Shown here: positions 41,001 to 52,705 of the stretch, piece after piece
How the letters are laid out: each line of letters begins with the position of its first letter
Position numbering within the stretch: position 1 is the first letter of the stretch
NCBI GenBank assembly: GCA_964035015.1
Contig: OZ036012.1
Coordinates: 3,339,585-3,403,584, forward strand
DNA length: 64,000 bases
Reading direction: 5' to 3'
DNA from: Corallium rubrum
Lineage: Eukaryota > Cnidaria > Anthozoa > Scleralcyonacea > Coralliidae
Made by a program: the position numbers and the translations under genes
Notes under the pieces: generated by a model
What the model was told of the DNA's origin: nothing
What the model saw: only the letters and a program-made list of their open reading frames with translations
Database searches by the model: none

Positions 41001-43504
41001 AAAGACTTTAGCTGAGTTTCCAGACCATATCTCGATTGACTATGATTGATGCTAAAGGCCTGGCCAAACGCTTTCAACGTTTCATTCAACATCATTCAAC
41101 ATTGTTGAATTCAACCGTGATTCAACATGTTGAAAGCGTTTAGCCACCCCTGTTAAACGTTGAATAGTGTTGAATGAAATTTGAATTTGAACATGTTCAA
41201 ATTTTCGTTCAACACGCGTTCAACAATGTTGAACGATTTTGAATGAAACGTTGAAATCATTTGGCCAGGCCTTAAGGCAATTTTAAGTGTTCTTTTGTAC
41301 TTTTGCATTACCCTGTATTTTATTTTAATATGTTTTTTGCTTTCCATTTAATTGTAGTTTCGATGAAATCAACAAATTTTACAATCAGATTTTAAGAGTA
41401 AAAGACAGGTATGTAGATTAATCTTTTTTGGACTTACTGTATACACATTCATCTTAAACGCATTCATCTTAAACACACCTCTGTAACAGGGATTGAAATT
41501 TGCCGTATCCCGATATCCACGGGTTACTAGATTTTCGTTTTGGGTACTAGACGTCTTAACTTCAGTATCCCAACGAGATACAATAAAAATTTCGATAGTG
41601 CACAGCCACCGAATCTGATGTAACGTCTCACAATGTAACGTAATGTCTTATAATGTAATGTACTGTAACGTCTTATAATGTAACGTAACATCTTATAATG
41701 TAACGTACTGTAACATCTTATAATGTAACGTAACATCTTATAATGTAACGTACTGTAACATCTTATAATGTAACGCACTGTAACATCTTATAATGTAATG
41801 TAACGTCTTATAATGTAACGTACTGTAACGTCTTATAATGTAACGTAACGTCTTAGAATGTAGCGTAACGTCTTGCATTGTAAGGTAACGTCTTATAATG
41901 TAACGTAATGCATGTACTGTCACAAACTGTTATAGTTAATTTTAGATATTGCAAGTTGAGATGTTTAGTATTCAAAAGTGGGATACTGTACTACATTTCA
42001 AGGAGGGATACCAAATTCAGAAACCTGGTATCCACTTGGATACTGCCGAAAATTTCAAATTTCAAGCCCTGTTGCAATAATTCTGTAAATGTAAATTATG
42101 CTGTATATTTTAGATAAACATTACTATAGGCATGGTTTTATTAGCTTAGGAAGTGGAAGGGCAGCATGACTAATTTAATGTTTTTGTGGGGTTTTTTGTT
42201 ACTTATTTAGAAGCGAATTTCCAATGATCATAGCAGGAAACAAATCGGATTTAGAGCGAGAAAGAGTGGTGAGATAATCTATTATGGTACAGAATAAAAT
42301 GATACATTTGTCTAATGAAGGGCTCTGCTTAAAATGTCAGTATTGCACGGGGTTGCCCTAAAAAATCGTTTTAAATGCCAAACTTTGGATAATGTGAAAT
42401 TCTACATAAAGTTAAAGCCCTTACCTTCAAGTATAACATCACATTTATGTGTTGTTCGATGTTTAAAACCAATATTTTAAGCAACCCATCGACTATCATG
42501 ATAAAGCCTTTGCAAGTTGCTGATTGAATCCACGAATCAAAATTGCAATGTTGCATATCAACATTGCAAAATTGTACGTAAGTTGTATGTATTGCTAATA
42601 CAAATCATCTCTAATTAAATTAGAGATGATTTGTATTAGCAATACGTACAAAATATTTCATTGTATTTATGAATAAATCCTTTAAGAATGGTCGGTACAC
42701 TGTAACAATATCGACATTTTTAATCCCAAGTTTGGTTTTGGGATATATATTTTTGTTACATACAAATTTATAATTGTTTTCTGTTAACTAGCATATGTTT
42801 GTTTGTTCTAAGGTCTCATCACAGGAAGGGAATGAACTGGGAAGGCAATTGAAAATCCCCTATATTGAATCGAGTGCCAAGACGAGGACAAATGTTGATG
42901 CAGCATTTCATGACCTTGTTCGGGCTATAAGGTAAGTCATTGCATAATAATGTAATAAAAGTAGTGTGCTGCGTAGGCAGTGTTGAAACAACAATCGAAA
43001 TATGGTATAGTAGGTTAATACTGCCGAAACAGAGAACGTGAGTGGTCTAACGTTTCGAGCGAAGGCCCTTCGTCAGAGAGAAACGTTAGACCACTCACGT
43101 TCTCTGTTTCGGCAGTATTAACCTACTATACCATATTTCGATTGTCATTGCATAATAATTGGGGGGAAACGATATTAATAAGTTCCAACAATCGAAATAT
43201 GGTAAGGTTAGATATACTGCCGAAACAGAGAACGTAGGAGTCTAACGTTTCGAGCGAAGGCCCTTCGAAAGCCCTTGACATTTCTCTCTGACGAAGGGCC
43301 TTCGCTCGAAACGTTAGACTCCTACGTTCTCTGTTTCGGCAGTATATCTAACCTTACGCAGCACGCTACTTTTATTAATAAGTTCCAAGCATTTTACAGT
43401 TTCCAAGTGTTTTTTCTTTTCTTTTCTTTATTTAAAGGAAATTCTATGCAGCCCACGAAACCCCAGCCAAGAAACCCAAACGAAAGAAATGTGTTATCCT
43501 GTGA
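35042..43504 (+). CDS. Ras-family small GTPase, R-Ras/M-Ras group
   Basis: A membrane-anchored GTP switch. Seven exons join in phase: 35,042-35,225; 38,592-38,614; 40,496-40,575; 41,358-41,408; 42,211-42,268; 42,813-42,931; 43,438-43,504 (TGA), giving 193 residues. G1 is GGGGVGKS at 17-24, the effector loop YDPTIEDSY at 39-47, G3 DTAGQ at 64-68, G4 NKSD at 123-126, G5 SAK at 153-155. The positions equivalent to Ras 12, 13 and 61 are wild-type Gly, Gly and Gln. The C-terminus is Lys/Arg-rich and ends in the CAAX box CVIL, whose final Leu predicts geranylgeranylation. The seven-residue N-terminal extension, GGGG, AFHDLVR and CVIL favour M-Ras or R-Ras over classical Ras; the exact orthologue needs a tree. 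The start is the only ATG giving the full first strand. Confidence 0.95.
37370..37548. mobile_element. 179-bp MITE in Ras intron 1
   Basis: The ends GGGTCATTCCAGAAAACATC and its near reverse complement GATGTTCTCTGGAATGATCC continue through CCTCCCCCA/TGGGGGAGG and G-runs. No clear target duplication. Confidence 0.8.
37975..38480. repeat. 500-bp palindromic element in Ras intron 1
   Basis: The outer arms share TTTAACATTATTTAAATAG-like sequence and AATAAGTTATTTTGC with reverse-complement counterparts near 38,395-38,470. The inner arms TTCATTTTAACACCTTGGG and CCAAGGTGTTAAAATGAAC face each other. The arms are moderately diverged. A partial half-copy of the palindrome family at 42,964 precedes it at 37,755-37,835. 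Confidence 0.65.
38592..38614 (+). CDS. 23-nt Ras microexon (switch II / G3)
   Basis: Acceptor TTTATTGTAG, donor GTTAGT. It completes Ile62 and encodes LDTAGQE to Glu69, including the catalytic Gln. The flanking introns are 3,366 and 1,881 nt. Without it the frame shifts and the GTPase loses its G3 box. Confidence 0.93.
38791..39917. mobile_element. Composite element with CAGTGGCATAACTA ends, carrying a nested insertion
   Basis: The ends CAGTGGCATAACTA and TAGTTGCACCACTG are imperfect inverted repeats. The interior has the GGAGCATGCT / GAAATGCCATTTCCTGCA / TTTTGAGGGCA core seen at 22,394 and 28,106, twice, and is interrupted at 39,188-39,752. In Ras intron 2. Confidence 0.7.
39188..39752. 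mobile_element. hAT-derived element, 565 bp, perfect 8-bp target duplication
   Basis: The ends TAGGGTGAGGCGG and CCGCCTCACCCTA are perfect inverted repeats, flanked by CTCTGAAA on both sides (39,180-39,187 and 39,753-39,760). A 23-codon frame at 39,573-39,644 reads [10 protein letters not shown] then [12 protein letters not shown], resembling the start of the BED zinc finger of hAT transposases, then stops. It is an internally deleted copy of an autonomous element. Confidence 0.88.
41055..41273. mobile_element. 219-bp MITE in Ras intron 3
   Basis: The ends AAGGCCTGGCCAAA and TTTGGCCAGGCCTT are perfect inverted repeats. The interior is made of CAACATTGTTGAA, TTCAACATG and CATGTTCAAA palindromes. 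Confidence 0.8.
41622..41912. repeat. AT-rich tandem repeat TCTTATAATGTAACGTA
   Basis: About a dozen units of TCTTATAATGTAACG with short alternating spacers (TA, TACTGTAACG). The minus-strand frames translating it are by-products. A decayed version of the same motif (ACGTCTTACAACATAAC) lies at 22,978-23,100. In Ras intron 4. Confidence 0.85.
42589..42645. repeat. Perfect 57-bp hairpin
   Basis: GTATTGCTAATACAAATC and ATCTCTAATT face their exact reverse complement with almost no loop. In Ras intron 5. Confidence 0.9.
42964..43375. mobile_element. Nested double palindrome in Ras intron 6
   Basis: The outer ends GTAGTGTGCTGCGTA and ACGCAGCACGCTACT enclose two successive near-perfect hairpins (about 42,992-43,145 and 43,187-43,362), each built from TACTGCCGAAACAGAGAACG and the facing CGTTTCGAGCGAAGGCCC arm. 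A half-copy is at 37,755-37,835. The right hairpin reads CTGACGAAGGGCCTTCGCTC then GAAACGTTAGAC. Confidence 0.85.
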
Positions 43505-43750
43505 ATGACACTATTGTTTATGTTCACTGAGTTGACAATAACTTGTACAGACAAACTCTGTTTTTCTCTCAAAAAAACAAACAACATTGTTCGTCTGTCC
43601 TTGAGAGAGAAAGTTGGCAGTTTCAAGTCTGTTTTATTTCTTTCGTTATTTTTTTTCATTCAAGTCCTTCCATATATAATATAGAATAACTGAGAAACAA
43701 TCACTCTTCTGACTAAAATCTCTAACCCATTTGGCAAGTGAAATACTGTG

Positions 43751-43756
43751 AATAAA
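43751..43756 (+). promoter_or_regulatory. Probable Ras gene poly(A) signal
   Basis: AATAAA about 247 bp after the stop codon, within AT-rich sequence. Confidence 0.55.
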
Positions 43757-44029
43757 ATAATGTTAGATGATCTCACATTTTCAGCTTGTTCCCAACATTC
43801 CTGCCAGATATACAATGTAGTACTGTATAGACTGCCTTTTTTTTTTGCTGATTAAATTATAAGAATTCTTTTATATTAATAGTTTGTTTTACGTTTTTAC
43901 TTGCCAGAAACCTGAAAATATATATATATATAACTAAGGGTCTGAAATGGCGGGGAGTTATTTTAAGTTTGGTGGTTGAAATTACATAAAAATATGGGAC
44001 TTTTTACTTGAGAATTGAAGTTCTGTATC

Positions 44030-44180
44030 ATAAACGAAGAGGAGTGTTTCATCAGGATTTCCAAACACCAAGATTTTGTTGAAAAGTGAGGCGAAGCTGA
44101 GGTTTTTGAACAAATTTCGAGGTGTTTGGAATCCTGAAGAAACACTCTTCCGAGTGTATGATATTAGCTTCTCAAACATA
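44030..44180. repeat. Foldback repeat related to 17,347
   Basis: Arms GAGTGTTTCATCAGGATTCC-like and the facing GGAATCCTGAAGAAACACTC, with GTGAGGCGAAGCTGAGG in the loop and GCTTCTCAAAC after it, the layout of the 17,347 copy with different arm sequence. Confidence 0.6.
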
Positions 44181-44418
44181 TCAGTATTTTAAGAGAAAAT
44201 CGATGCGAAATTTGGCTTAATTTATGTAATTTCTTCCTCCGATATCAAAACCTCCGTCTCAGTACTGATTTCCTTTGTTTTTGGTTCATGAATTATTAAT
44301 GAATTTGAGAAGAATTAATCACAACTTGCTACTGTAGGATATTGGATAAAAATTAAAATTAATGTTGACACTTTAATGCACAAGGCTCATTAACTATCGT
44401 GTTCTACGCAATGTTCTA

Positions 44419-44678
44419 CGCCATCCTGGCAAGTTTCCCCGGCAGTTTTAACCTTCTTTTGAAGGTCCAAACTGCCGGGGGAACTGGTTATTACTTTGTG
44501 TTTCGCGCACGAATATGCATTAGGGTTAGAGTTAGGGTTAGGGTTGGGGTTGGGGTAGAATTAGAATAGTATTATGATTAGGTTTGAGGATTAGGGTGTT
44601 TTCAGGGTCAGGGTCAGAGAATAAAATATTCGTGCGCGAAACACAAAGTAAGCACCAGGGGAACTTGCCAGGATGGCG
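44419..44678. mobile_element. MITE with telomere-like repeats in the loop, 260 bp
   Basis: The ends CGCCATCCTGGCAAGTT and AACTTGCCAGGATGGCG are perfect inverted repeats, followed inward by CCCC and the facing TTACTTTGTGTTTCGCGCA / TGCGCGAAACACAAAGTAA arms. Between the arms, 44,519-44,556 contains several TTAGGG and variant TTGGGG units. Confidence 0.85.
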
Positions 44679-45220
44679 AGGAATCAAGGTGCGCGAGGAC
44701 ATAAACTTCAAAGGTTCCGATGCGAGTTGGACTTCTGGTGGTATTACTATTTTGTGCCGATGCCATTCAATTGAGGATGCTTCATGTAGTACCATCTTGA
44801 TTTTTTGGTTTGCTGGGTCATCTGTGATTGGTCAATTTTGCAGCTCAGACCTAACAAGATGGCGCCTGATGGCGTGTAATTGGGCCATTTTTTCATGGGG
44901 CACCCGCAGTCCAGTTATATAGAGGTCAGTGGTGTTATGTGTGGGTTAGCTTTTTTGTGTAACCTCTGACCTGTAGTGTTGTGCTGTTGTGTAACTATAA
45001 CCAATGCTCGACGATTAAATCATGGCCAATCAAAGCTCAGAATTTTTTGGCGTCACCTTACGAGCTGTCAGTTATGAACGATGGAAACAAGTATTTTTAA
45101 TCCGATCGTGTTTACAACATTCCGCCATATCACGAAGTCCTCCGAAGCGACAAAGTTTTGGATTAAAATACTATGATTTTCAGGGTTCTATTCTGTACGA
45201 TTTTTTCAAATTCACATATC
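44679..45220. other. Unassigned intergenic sequence
   Basis: Contains a 74-codon frame (45,022-45,246) with no recognisable domain, no clear splice signals and an end in G-rich repeat; I do not call it a gene. No transposon ends seen. Confidence 0.4.
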
Positions 45221-45231
45221 TTGTAAATTTA

Positions 45232-45300
45232 ACGGGGGGAATTTGACGGGGACAATTGGACGGGGGCAATTGGATGGGGGCAATTTGACGGGGGCAAGTG
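45232..45300 (+). repeat. G-run tandem repeat
   Basis: Five G-runs in units of about 15-16 bp like ACGGGGGCAATTTG. Capable of a G-quadruplex on the plus strand. Confidence 0.75.
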
Positions 45301-45977
45301 AGGTAAAAACAGCTTGTTCAGCTCTGCATACAAGGTCACTACAAGTACATACAGTAATTGCAACATTGTTTTTACCATAGTAGGGGCAATTGCCGCCACC
45401 CCCCCCCCCCTTTCCCCCAAAAAAGTTTTAAAAATGAAAATTTCGGGCACTTTTTGAAAGAAATTTGGGTAATATTGCTGTTAAATATTCATGAAAAATT
45501 CTATTTTAAATTGTTTTAATATATTTTCGACTCTTAATTTCGGGCAAAAATGCCCCCCCCCCCCTCAACGTAACTGGTCAGGCATGCGAACACATAATTC
45601 ATTGATTACACCAATTCCTTAGGAATACCGCTGAGCATATGAATTAAATGGCATCAAAATTGGAATGAATTAAATGTTGCAATTATTGAGTCGGTCGAAT
45701 CGTTTAATAGTGTATAATTTAGCTTGATTTGAATCATTCAAAATACGACTAAATGAAATACTTTAGAAATTATTTGAATAAAGATATGCCAATTGTTTTT
45801 AGACGTCGAATATCTTGAGGTAAGAGGCTAAATTACTTCTTAAATATCGAATTAAAAACAAGAGTTGTGAAGGCCGTGTTTGGAGAGCACGTGTGCATCT
45901 TGCAAGAAGAAGATTACGTTTATTAATGTGTTTTTGTTTTTTTTAGAGGTTCCAGTCTCTGTGTAGAGCTCGTAGAA

Positions 45978-46122
<145 letters not shown>

Positions 46123-46289
46123 GTAATTAAAAAAAAGTAGAAAATAAAAGACGAAAAGGAAGTGAGAAGACGTACGTTTTATAATTTGCGTTTATCGAAT
46201 AGTTAATTATCCTAAGTTTACGTCTAGGGCAAAAGTGCGCATGGATTTTATGAATAAACGAAAAATAAAGATTTATTTTTTAATTTGAA

Positions 46290-46420
46290 AGTTTTCATGG
46301 CGATAGTATAAAATATAAATAAGTTTTGTGGAAACACCACGTGAAATATTTCTTTGCTTAAATATATAAATATAAGCAAATAAATATTTTACGTGGTGTT
46401 TCCACCAAACTTTTCAAGTC
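46290..46420. mobile_element. Short copy of the 27,512 foldback element
   Basis: Shares TTTTCATGGCGATA, AAGTTTTGTGGAAACACCAC and the facing arm GTGGTGTTTCCACCAAAC with 27,487-27,852 but lacks the interior. Confidence 0.75.
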
Positions 46421-46772
46421 CGGATTTGATAAATTGAGAAACGCGTGCGTGTTTTTTGGCACGTTATTCTGGTTTCAGTAAAACTAGTTACCAAAACTTA
46501 AAAATTGGGGAAATTTCTAGCTTTTCCTGATCTCGACGTTCATGTATGACCTCGTCAAACGAAAGTGAAGAATATCTAGCATGGGGATAAAATTTGGAAA
46601 GTTCTACCATTTCCTTGGTCCCGTACGGTAACTGATGGAAAAGTGAATTTCCAGGACACTAACGGTAAGCTTAGGAATGTCCAGAATACTAATAGTAAGT
46701 TTAGGAATGATCAGGACACTAATAGCATGTGTAGGAATGTCAAAAGCACTAATAGCAAGCTTAGGAACGAGG

Positions 46773-47024
46773 CCAAAAAGTCTTCCGTTTACACGGTTCT
46801 GGTATAATACAATGACGGAGTAGCATGTGACTATTCTCTTCCAATGAGCGTTGAGAAGACTGAATACTGCTGACCCGAATACTGTGAGCACCGTCATCGA
46901 GGAACCCGTCTTGATTTTGCGTCGTTTTCATGTTATTTTTGTGCCGGTATCGTGTAAACGCAAGGCCTAAACGGCATGATTTTGTTCCGTTTTTAAATTG
47001 TACTGGCATCGTGTAAACGGGGTC
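46773..47024. mobile_element. Decayed MITE inside the satellite
   Basis: The right half (GTGCCGGTATCGTGTAAAC to ACGGGGTC) matches the MITE at 12,895-13,069; the left end (TTCCGTTTACACGG) is more altered. Confidence 0.65.
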
Positions 47025-47144
47025 TTATAGCAAGCGTGGGAATGTCCAGGACACTAATAGCAAGCGTAGGAATGTTGAGAACACTAATAGCATGCGTAGG
47101 AATGTCCAGAACACTAATAGCATGCGTAGGAATCTCCAGAACAG

Positions 47145-47302
47145 TGCTTCCACTTTTTATTTGCATAGCCCAGTCACTATGGGGGAGGGTTTAGATAAAC
47201 AAGAGAAACAAAGAACTTTTGCAAAGAAGGCTAATAATATCTGACCCCTCCCCCCATGGTTGACAGACCCATGGAAGGAAATTTCCTTGCAAAGTGGAAG
47301 CA
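47145..47302. mobile_element. 158-bp MITE inside the satellite
   Basis: The ends TGCTTCCACTTT and AAAGTGGAAGCA are perfect inverted repeats, and satellite resumes directly on both sides (CCAGAACAG / CAGGTCCAGAAC), so the inserted length is well defined. A CAG direct repeat may be the target duplication. Confidence 0.8.
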
Positions 47303-48905
47303 CAGGTCCAGAACCCTAATAGCAAGCGTAGGAATATCCAGGACACTAATAACAAGCGTAGGAATATCCAGGACACTAATAGCAAGCGTAGGAATGTCCA
47401 GAACACTAATAGCAAGCGTAGGAATATCCAGGACACTAATAGCAAGCGTAGGAATATCCAGGACACTAATAGCAAGCGTAGGAATGTCCAGAACACTAAT
47501 AGCAAGCGTAGGAATGTCCAGAACACTAATAGCAAGCGTGGGAATGTCCAGAACATTAATAGCATGCGTAGGAATGGCCAGAACACTAATAGCAAGCGTA
47601 GGAATGTCCAGGACACTAATAGCATGCGTAGGAATGTCCAGAACACTAATAGCAAGCGTAGGAATGTCCAGGACACTAATAGCACGCGTAGGAATGTCCA
47701 GAACACTAATAGCATGCGTAGGAATATCCAGGACACTAATAGCATGCGTAGGAATGTTCAGGACACTAATAGCATGCGTAGGAATGTTCAGAACACTAAT
47801 AGCATACGTAGGAATGTCCAGAACACTAATAGCATGCGTAGGAATGTCCAGAACACTAATAGCATGCTTAGGAATGTCCAGAACACTAATAGCATGCTTA
47901 GGAATGTTCAGAACACTAATAGCATGCGTTGGAATGTTCAGAACACTAATAGCAAGCGTAGGAATGTCCAGAACACTAATAGCAAGCGTAGGAATGTCCA
48001 GACACTAATAGCATGCGTAGGAATGTCCAGAACACTAATAGCAAGCGTAGGAATGTCCAGGACACTAATAGCATGCGTAGGAATGTCCAGAACACTAATA
48101 GCAAGCGTAGGAATGTCCAGGACACTAATAGCACGCGTAGGAATGTCCAGAACACTAATAGCATGCGTAGGAATATCCAGGACACTAATAGCATGCGTAG
48201 GAATGTTCAGGACACTAATAGCATGCGTAGGAATGTTCAGAACACTAATAGCATACGTAGGAATGTCCAGAACACTAATAGCATGCGTAGGAATGTCCAG
48301 AACACTAATAGCATGCTTAGGAATGTCCAGAACACTAATAGCATGCTTAGGAATGTTCAGAACACTAATAGCATGCGTTGGAATGTTCAGAACACTAATA
48401 GCAAGCGTAGGAATGTCCAGAACACTAATAGCAAGCGTAGGAATGTCCAGACACTAATAGCATGCGTAGGAATGTCCAGACACTAATAGCATGCGTAGGA
48501 ATGTCCAGAACACTAATAGCATGCGTAGGAATGTCCAGAACACTAATAGCAAGCGTAGGAATGTCCAGAACACTAATAGCATGCGTAGGAATGTCCAGAA
48601 CACTAATAGCAAGCGTAGGAATGTCCAGACACTAATAGCAAGCGTAGGAATGTCCAGAACACTAATAGCATGCGTAGGAATGTCCAGAACACTAATAGCA
48701 AGCGTAGGAATGTCCAGACACTAATAGCATGCGTAGGAATGTCCAGAACACTAATAGCAAGCGTGGGAATGTCCAGAACACTAATAGCATGCGTAAGAAT
48801 GTCCAGAACACTAATAGTAAGCGTAGGAATGTCCAGAACACTAATAGCATGCGTAAGAATGTCCAGGACACTAATAGCATGCGTAGGAATGTCCATGACA
48901 CTAAA

Positions 48906-51373
48906 GACCAAAATCGGTCAAAAAATGCGGCTTTTTTTATAAAATCAAAAAAAGAAATTTTTAGTCAAACATCCTCGTTTCCAAGGTTTAACTGAAGCAC
49001 CAAGGCAGTTTTCTTGGAGCGGGAAGAGGGGGGGGGGGGGGGGGGGTGAAAGTGGGGAGTATCAACTGCCGGGCATTGAAATATTATAAATAGAGCTTGG
49101 GTGACCTGTAAAGTTCACAAAAACCAAGATGGCGTCCAATATGGCTTCTGTATCAGTTTATAAAGCTAAATTGTTGCTTTTATTGCTCTGATCTAGCTTG
49201 CTTTCTCTTTCTAAAATAGAACTAAAACGAAAGATGCGTTTAAGAAGGATGTATCTATATAAAAAATAGCTCCAGGTAAAGGGTTAGATCAGTTTTAAAG
49301 TATTGTGAATTAAAGATTTTTGTCACATGGTGGGAAAACCTTGTGGGTCTTGCAAGAGAAATGGTTGCCATTTAAAGGCAGTTGTTGAGTTATTAATTAT
49401 TTTTTTTCTGTTTTTAAAGGTCTCAGTCTCTGTGTAAAGCTGTTAGAAGTCTTCTTACTGTCTAACCAATGAAGATATTGAAAGAAAATCTCGATATGGT
49501 CAATGTCTGGACCAGTCAAATTATGTTCATCAAATTAAGGTAATTGACATTTTCTTTAATTTACCATATTAACACTTTACACAATTTCCCACCATAATTA
49601 ATGATCACACCAAATCACACTTACCCTGGGTGTGGCCAGGGGTGTGATGTGTGGCTGAGGGGGGTGGGGTGGGTCACCTCACTACTTTTGGGAAAACCAG
49701 TTGGTAAAACAGACATTTTGTAGTGAAAAATCTGATTTGTTGCATAAATTGATGAGAAATAAATTGGTTGGTAAATTGATTGTAAAATTGAGTTGATTGG
49801 TAATATTCGACCGACCTCCCCCACTCCCTATCAGAATGGTCATGTTACACCACTGATTGTGGCCCAGACAGAGGCATTGCAGCAGAGGGCATATTCTGCA
49901 TGTGTGTTGTGTGATTTTTTACAACAATTTGCCACAGCCATGCAATTTTCATAAAAAATTAAAATGGCTGTGCAATTTTTTCAAAAATTGCCTGTGATCA
50001 CGGACTTTTAATGCAGATTCAGCGAAAATTGCATGAAGATTTGATTGTAGCCATCATTTTAATCGTGGCCACCCTGCAAATGACTTGTTTTCCAATGTAA
50101 GCCCACCCAATTTTCACGAGATGCCCGTGCAAAATGGTAGCTGAAATTTGATATCCCCCACACATTTTACAAACTTTCCAGTCTGGTAAGCATGTACAGT
50201 GCAGCTCTGTAGGACAAGGTCTGATATCAATCTACATACAGTATACATGTATATTAGGTGTAAACTCACGTGCTATTTTTTTTGGCTTGTGGGTTGTGAG
50301 TTTCCATGCATGTATCCTTCTTCTAAAGCTCTGTGATAACAGTTTTTCTTTGAAATAATACTATTACTATTAAATTCGTTATATATATTTTTACCTCATA
50401 TTTTATGAAGGTGTTTTTCTATATATATATATATATATATGTATGTTAGAAAAAAAATTTTTGTAGCAAAAATTGTGCTCTTGGCTACCCCTAAAATCTC
50501 AGAGCCTCAATGCCCCTGGGTCCAGATTAAAAAGTTTGTAAAATGTATGGTGGTGGTGGGAGCTGTTCAACTGGGGGGGGGGGGGGTTTGAGTCCATAAT
50601 TTTTTGACATTTGAAAACCTTTACTGGGGCTGAAAAGAATATTTCACCAACAACCACAAAATTTCTGACAAATATCAGATTGTTGGCCCCACAAGCCTTC
50701 ATCACTCAGTAGGAGTCAAATTTTGACCATCATTTTGCACAAGCATTTTGTGGAAATAGTGTGGGCTAACGTTGAATGAAAAATGAGTGGTTTGTCTGAA
50801 TTACCATAAAACTTTTCAAGTTTATTCAAATGAATTTTCTTTTTTGTATTTTAGGAATATAACTGGGCACATTAATGGCCATCATCTTGGGTACAATCTT
50901 ACAGATCACACAAGACCATGCAATTATGTGAGAATATATTTATTTATTTAATAGTATTACGTTGTATGTACTGTAGGAAAATAATATTCATGGTATAAAT
51001 GAAGTTTGGAATTTAAAATTTATGATATTCTAATTTATTCTAAAAACCATTGAGTATTTCAGATTGTATATTTTGCAAAACGTCAGTATTTCATTATCAA
51101 AACTAATCTGAGCAGTTTACCATCTTTTCACTTTGCTCTAATCTAAAACACTGCCTACACAACACTCTACTTTTTTACATCTATTTCAGCCCTTGAAAAA
51201 CATCAAAATTAGGTCTCCATTGGCCCCTCTTTCTCAGGATTTTTCTCCAAAATGGAAGCCTGTTAAAAAACACTTGTACATACTGAAACGAGATTAAACA
51301 TCTTGGAAAGTATTTGTTGTACACATTTAATGTTGCTGTTGTGTTTTACAACAGAGTTTGGGTTTTGTTTCTT
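48906..51373. other. Intergenic region with weak exon-like segments
   Basis: Holds a G-run (about 49,029-49,047), an AAGATGGCG-type ATG at 49,130 that stops after 20 codons, and two segments with good splice signals: about 49,430-49,540 (TTTTTAAAG acceptor, AAG/GTAATT donor) and about 50,855-50,928 (TATTTTAG acceptor, GTGAGA donor). In one phase combination they read MKILKENLDMVNVW ... TGHINGHHLGYN, which I do not recognise. A (TA)n tract is at 50,420. A gene or non-coding transcript is possible. Confidence 0.3.
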
Positions 51374-52041
51374 CAAAGAAAAACTATTTTGAACTTGGCA
51401 AAAATTTGGCTGTAATAAATTTTTTCGAATACATTGCTTATTTATCAGAGAAATGTTCTCAACCAGCAAAAAGACAACTACATATATCAACGTTTAATTT
51501 ATACCAAGAATATTATTTTCTTAATACAACATTAAACTACTGAATCAAGTTAGCTAATTTAAAAGCTTGGACATTTTTGGATAAAAAAAAGTTAAACAAA
51601 AGTTAAAAAAATTTTTTAGTACTGTAAAAAATTTTAATGATTTCGAATGATCCAATAATTTTTTATAATTCTGTGGATTATATCAAGTTATAATATATTT
51701 GTTTTAATAATAAAACAGCTAGTTAAAGTACAATTTCAAGTATTTTTTTCTGTTGTTAAAAAATATCTTTTTGTTTTATTTTATTGAGATTTGAATTTCA
51801 AATTGTTTTTATTCTTAGCCAATGTTTTTAATCCAAAAATGTCAAGCTTTTAATTAGTTATAATTAAGTGCATGTAATCATGGATATTAATGTAGATGCT
51901 TTGTGATTGGAAAGTTAAAATACTTCTTAAATGATTACTGTTTGAACACTGTGAAAGACCAGAAAAAGTTGACTTTGAAAGAATACAATATATTCCTTTA
52001 TTCTTTGACAACGAACATAGACTCTAAAACATTTATATACA

Positions 52042-52225
52042 TTTGTTTGTTTGTTTGTTTGTTTGTTTGTTTGTTTGTTTGTTTGTTTGTTTGTTTGTTT
52101 GTTTGTTTGTTTGTTTGTTTGTTTGTTTGTTTGTTTGTTTGTTTGTTTGTTTGTTTGTTTGTTTATTTATTTATTTATTTGTCTATTTATTTGTTTATTT
52201 ACTTATTTATTTATTTATTTTTTGA
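52042..52225. repeat. (GTTT)n / (ATTT)n, left arm
   Basis: About 30 GTTT units then ATTT-rich units. The mirror position in the right arm (about 63,200-63,355) is a much shorter and more mixed AAAT/AAAC tract. Confidence 0.95.
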
Positions 52226-52499
52226 ATATTTATCTTATTTGAATTAGTTTTGAATTAAGTTTTATGTTGATTTTTAATTTGAGCATCCTCAAGGGTAAGG
52301 CTATCCTTTATGGAGCATATATTTGACTGCTGTTTGTTTTGGGGGCTTTGGTCTTTTGTCATTGTTCCTTTAACCAGAGGCCGAATGTGCGACAGCATTT
52401 GAATGTCTAATATATGTGAGTCAACCCTCCCTTCAGGGAGAGGGAATCTAAGACAATGACAGCTGTATGTTCTAGGCAGTTTTATTCTACTTTCTTATC

Positions 52500-52705
52500 A
52501 CTTATCTTATTTATTTATTTATTTGTTTATTTATTCATTTATTTGATTACAGTATTTATTAATTTATTTATCTGTTTATTTATATATTCATTTACTTACT
52601 TATTTATTTATTTACTTGTTTATTTATTTATTTATTTGTTTATTTACTTGTTTATTTGTTTGCTTGTTTATCTATTATTTATTTAGCTATTTATTTATAT
52701 ATGAT
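52500..52705. repeat. (TTTA)n-rich tract, left arm
   Basis: ATTT/GTTT/ACTT tetranucleotide mixture, mirrored at about 62,758-62,935. Confidence 0.9.

Larger units (their letters stand above)
46640..48905. repeat. 30-bp satellite array
   Basis: About 60 tandem copies of a 30-bp unit containing AGGAATGTCCAGAAC and ACTAATAGCATGCGT (AAGCGT in about half). The first five or so copies are degenerate. Two MITEs interrupt it (46,773-47,024 and 47,145-47,302). A one-base deletion in a monomer recurs at 48,002 and 48,451, marking a 449-bp duplicated block. The unit is a multiple of three and stop-free in several frames, which explains long frames on both strands. Confidence 0.97.

Noticed and set aside
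47191..48995. Several frames up to 387 codons over the 30-bp satellite
   Set aside because: The unit is a multiple of three and stop-free on several frames of both strands; one-base deletions shift between them.
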